Shown in pieces: positions 38,921 to 40,145 of a stretch of DNA of 40,145 nucleotides; the stretch's first letter is position 1, and every line of letters starts with the position of its first letter. The DNA comes from Candidatus Omnitrophota bacterium (lineage in GTDB: Bacteria; Omnitrophota; Omnitrophia; Omnitrophales; Aquincolibacteriaceae). A program made the position numbers and the translations under genes. Where the stretch lies: assembly GCA_003140935.1 (NCBI GenBank), contig PLLJ01000028.1, positions 1 to 40,145 of the forward strand, in the 5' to 3' direction. The notes under the pieces are model-generated. The model saw nothing but the letters and a program-made list of their open reading frames with translations. It made no database searches and was not told the origin of the DNA.

Positions 38921-38938
38921 TTGGCACGCCTCTTGCAT
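38921..38938 (+). promoter_or_regulatory. Sigma-54 promoter (-24/-12) of amtB
   Basis: TTGGCACGCCTCTTGCAT matches the consensus closely: TGGCACG, ten bases between GG (38923-38924) and GC (38935-38936), TTGCA. It leaves a leader of about 100 bases before amtB. The leader contains TACAAAAATGT (38986-38996) and ACAAATTCGTG (39000-39010), which resemble the glnN activator sites. Confidence 0.85.
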
Positions 38939-39047
38939 CTTTAGAATGACATACGAATACAGCCGGTACTTTTTGAGTGCGAAAATACAAAAATGTGCGA
39001 CAAATTCGTGGATAGGGCATTCAACATGTGAAAAGAAGGAGCCAACG

Positions 39048-40145
39048 ATGGGAAAACTGAGGAAGTGGTTTTGGGGCATGACCGGATTGATGGTCTTCAT
39101 GGGAGGGGCAAAGCTGACGCTGGCGGCGGACGCAGCCGCACCGGTCATTAATACCGGGGACACGGCTTGGGTGTTGCTGTCCGCGGCATTCGTATTTCTC
39201 ATGACGCCGGGGCTTGCGTTCTTCTACGGAGGATTGGTCCGTAAGAAGAACATGCTTTCGGTGCTCATGCAATGTTTCATGCTGATGTGCATTATCACGC
39301 TTCAATGGGTGCTCTTCGGTTATAGTCTTTCATTCGGACCGGATATGAAAGGGATGATCGGGAGTTTGAGTTGGGCCGGCCTGCACGGCGTTGGCATGGA
39401 ACCGTTCGCAGGTTATTCCGCTACGATCCCGCATCAAGCCTTTATGATCTATCAAGCGATGTTCGCGATCATCACACCGGGACTGATCCTGGGGGCTTTC
39501 GCGGAACGCATGAAATTTTCGGCATTTGTCGTCTTCTCGCTCCTTTGGGCCACATTCGTTTATGATCCCGTTTGCCATTGGGTCTGGGGCGTCGGCGGTT
39601 TCTTGAGGAACATGGGGGCTCTTGATTTTGCCGGCGGCACGGTCGTCCACATCAATGCCGGTGTCGCGGCTTTGGTCTGTGCCCTGGTCCTTGGGAAAAG
39701 AAAAGGTTACCCCAGCCATATGTCGCCTCCGCACAATCTTCCGTTCGCCGTGCTGGGTGCGGGGCTTTTGTGGTTCGGCTGGTTTGGGTTTAACGGTGGA
39801 AGTGCCTTGGGCGCCAACGGCCTTGCCACGAGTGCACTTATGGTGACGCATATCGCTGCGGCGGCCGCGGGTCTGACCTGGTCCCTCTTGGAATGGAAGA
39901 TCAGCTCAAAGCCCACCATGCTCGGGATGATCACCGGCGCCGTCGCGGGACTTGTTGCCATCACGCCTGCCGCGGGTTTTGTCGGCCCTATGGACGCCAT
40001 CTGGATCGGTATCGGAGTTTCGGTGATCTGTTATTTCTTTGTGGCCGTGGTCAAAACCAAGTTCGGTTACGACGATTCGCTGGACGCCTTTGGCGTGCAC
40101 GGCATCGGTGGGATCTGGGGAGCTTTGGCCACAGGTCTCTGGGCG
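39048..40145 (+). CDS. amtB: AmtB-type ammonium transporter (cut by window end)
   Basis: The first 366 residues are present and no stop is reached. A signal-like N-terminal segment (residues about 8-27, ending LTLAADA) precedes the Amt fold, as in many bacterial Amt proteins. Helix signatures: NTGDTAWVLLSAAFVFLMTP, GLAFFYGGLVRKKNMLSVLM, the Phe-gate region YQAMFAIITPGLILGAFAER, DPVCHWVWGVGGFLRNMG, then the first pore His in VVHINAGVAAL and the second in AFGVHGIGGIWGALATG. It passes ammonium or ammonia across the inner membrane; the partner glnK (PII) would be expected just after. AAGAAGGAG (39033-39041) sets the ATG. Sigma-54 control as for glnN. Confidence 0.95.
   Translation, partial: MGKLRKWFWGMTGLMVFMGGAKLTLAADAAAPVINTGDTAWVLLSAAFVFLMTPGLAFFYGGLVRKKNMLSVLMQCFMLMCIITLQWVLFGYSLSFGPDMKGMIGSLSWAGLHGVGMEPFAGYSATIPHQAFMIYQAMFAIITPGLILGAFAERMKFSAFVVFSLLWATFVYDPVCHWVWGVGGFLRNMGALDFAGGTVVHINAGVAALVCALVLGKRKGYPSHMSPPHNLPFAVLGAGLLWFGWFGFNGGSALGANGLATSALMVTHIAAAAAGLTWSLLEWKISSKPTMLGMITGAVAGLVAITPAAGFVGPMDAIWIGIGVSVICYFFVAVVKTKFGYDDSLDAFGVHGIGGIWGALATGLWA

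Overview
The window reads as one chromosome segment of a diderm (Gram-negative-type) bacterium from a little-studied lineage. My best guess is Omnitrophota (former OP3) or a PVC-related neighbour; this is inference from gene content, not a database match. It has an LPS-type outer membrane (a fused LpxC-FabZ, LpxA, LpxI, BamA, Skp and an OprO/P-type porin) together with a Firmicutes-like block, ispE-spoVG-glmU-prs-ctc(rplY)-pth. Every gene I can support, about 37 protein genes and one tRNA, lies on the + strand.

Layout. 1-3.9 kb: composite intergenic repeat, yjbQ, a superfamily 1 (IGHMBP2-like) helicase, a small two-helix membrane protein and a PlsC-like acyltransferase. 3.9-7.1 kb: ferrous iron module fur-feoA-feoB plus a Cys-rich FeoB-associated miniprotein. 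7.2-10.6 kb: exported thioredoxin-like protein, DUF2156 protein, repeat-rich gap, porin. 10.7-16.1 kb: gatC-gatA-(Rieske/FMN-reductase fusion)-gatB-tsaD. 16.1-19 kb: MgtC-like protein, hisG, a 32-residue AURKAIP1/COX24-like ribosomal miniprotein, ispE, spoVG. 19.0-19.7 kb: tRNA-Gln(TTG) bracketed by two repeat-flanked cassettes, one coding for a GIY-YIG nuclease. 19.7-25.4 kb: two sugar-ABC permeases, glmU, prs, rplY, pth. 25.6-28.8 kb: rpsF-ssb-rpsR-rplI-dnaB. 28.8-34.8 kb: bamA-skp-lpxC/fabZ-lpxA-lpxI. 34.8-40.1 kb: a GAF-AAA-Fis sigma-54 activator, type III glutamine synthetase and an ammonium transporter cut by the window end. The last two each have a good sigma-54 promoter, so this is a self-contained nitrogen-assimilation module.

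How genes work together. GatCAB and tRNA-Gln(TTG) fit the indirect Glu-to-Gln transamidation route. BamA, Skp and the Lpx enzymes build the outer membrane in which the porin sits. Fur probably controls itself and feoAB. The activator next to glnN probably drives glnN and amtB.

The least ordinary content is non-coding. (1) A class of intergenic hairpins has arms made of tandem heptamers with a different heptamer at each locus; one array has entered the gatB reading frame. (2) A modular palindromic repeat family recurs at six gene borders and in places supplies a ribosome-binding site or the last codons of a gene. (3) Around tRNA-Gln, both acceptor-strand sequences occur twice in a nested arrangement, with a GIY-YIG cassette on the 5' side and a structured non-coding cassette on the 3' side.
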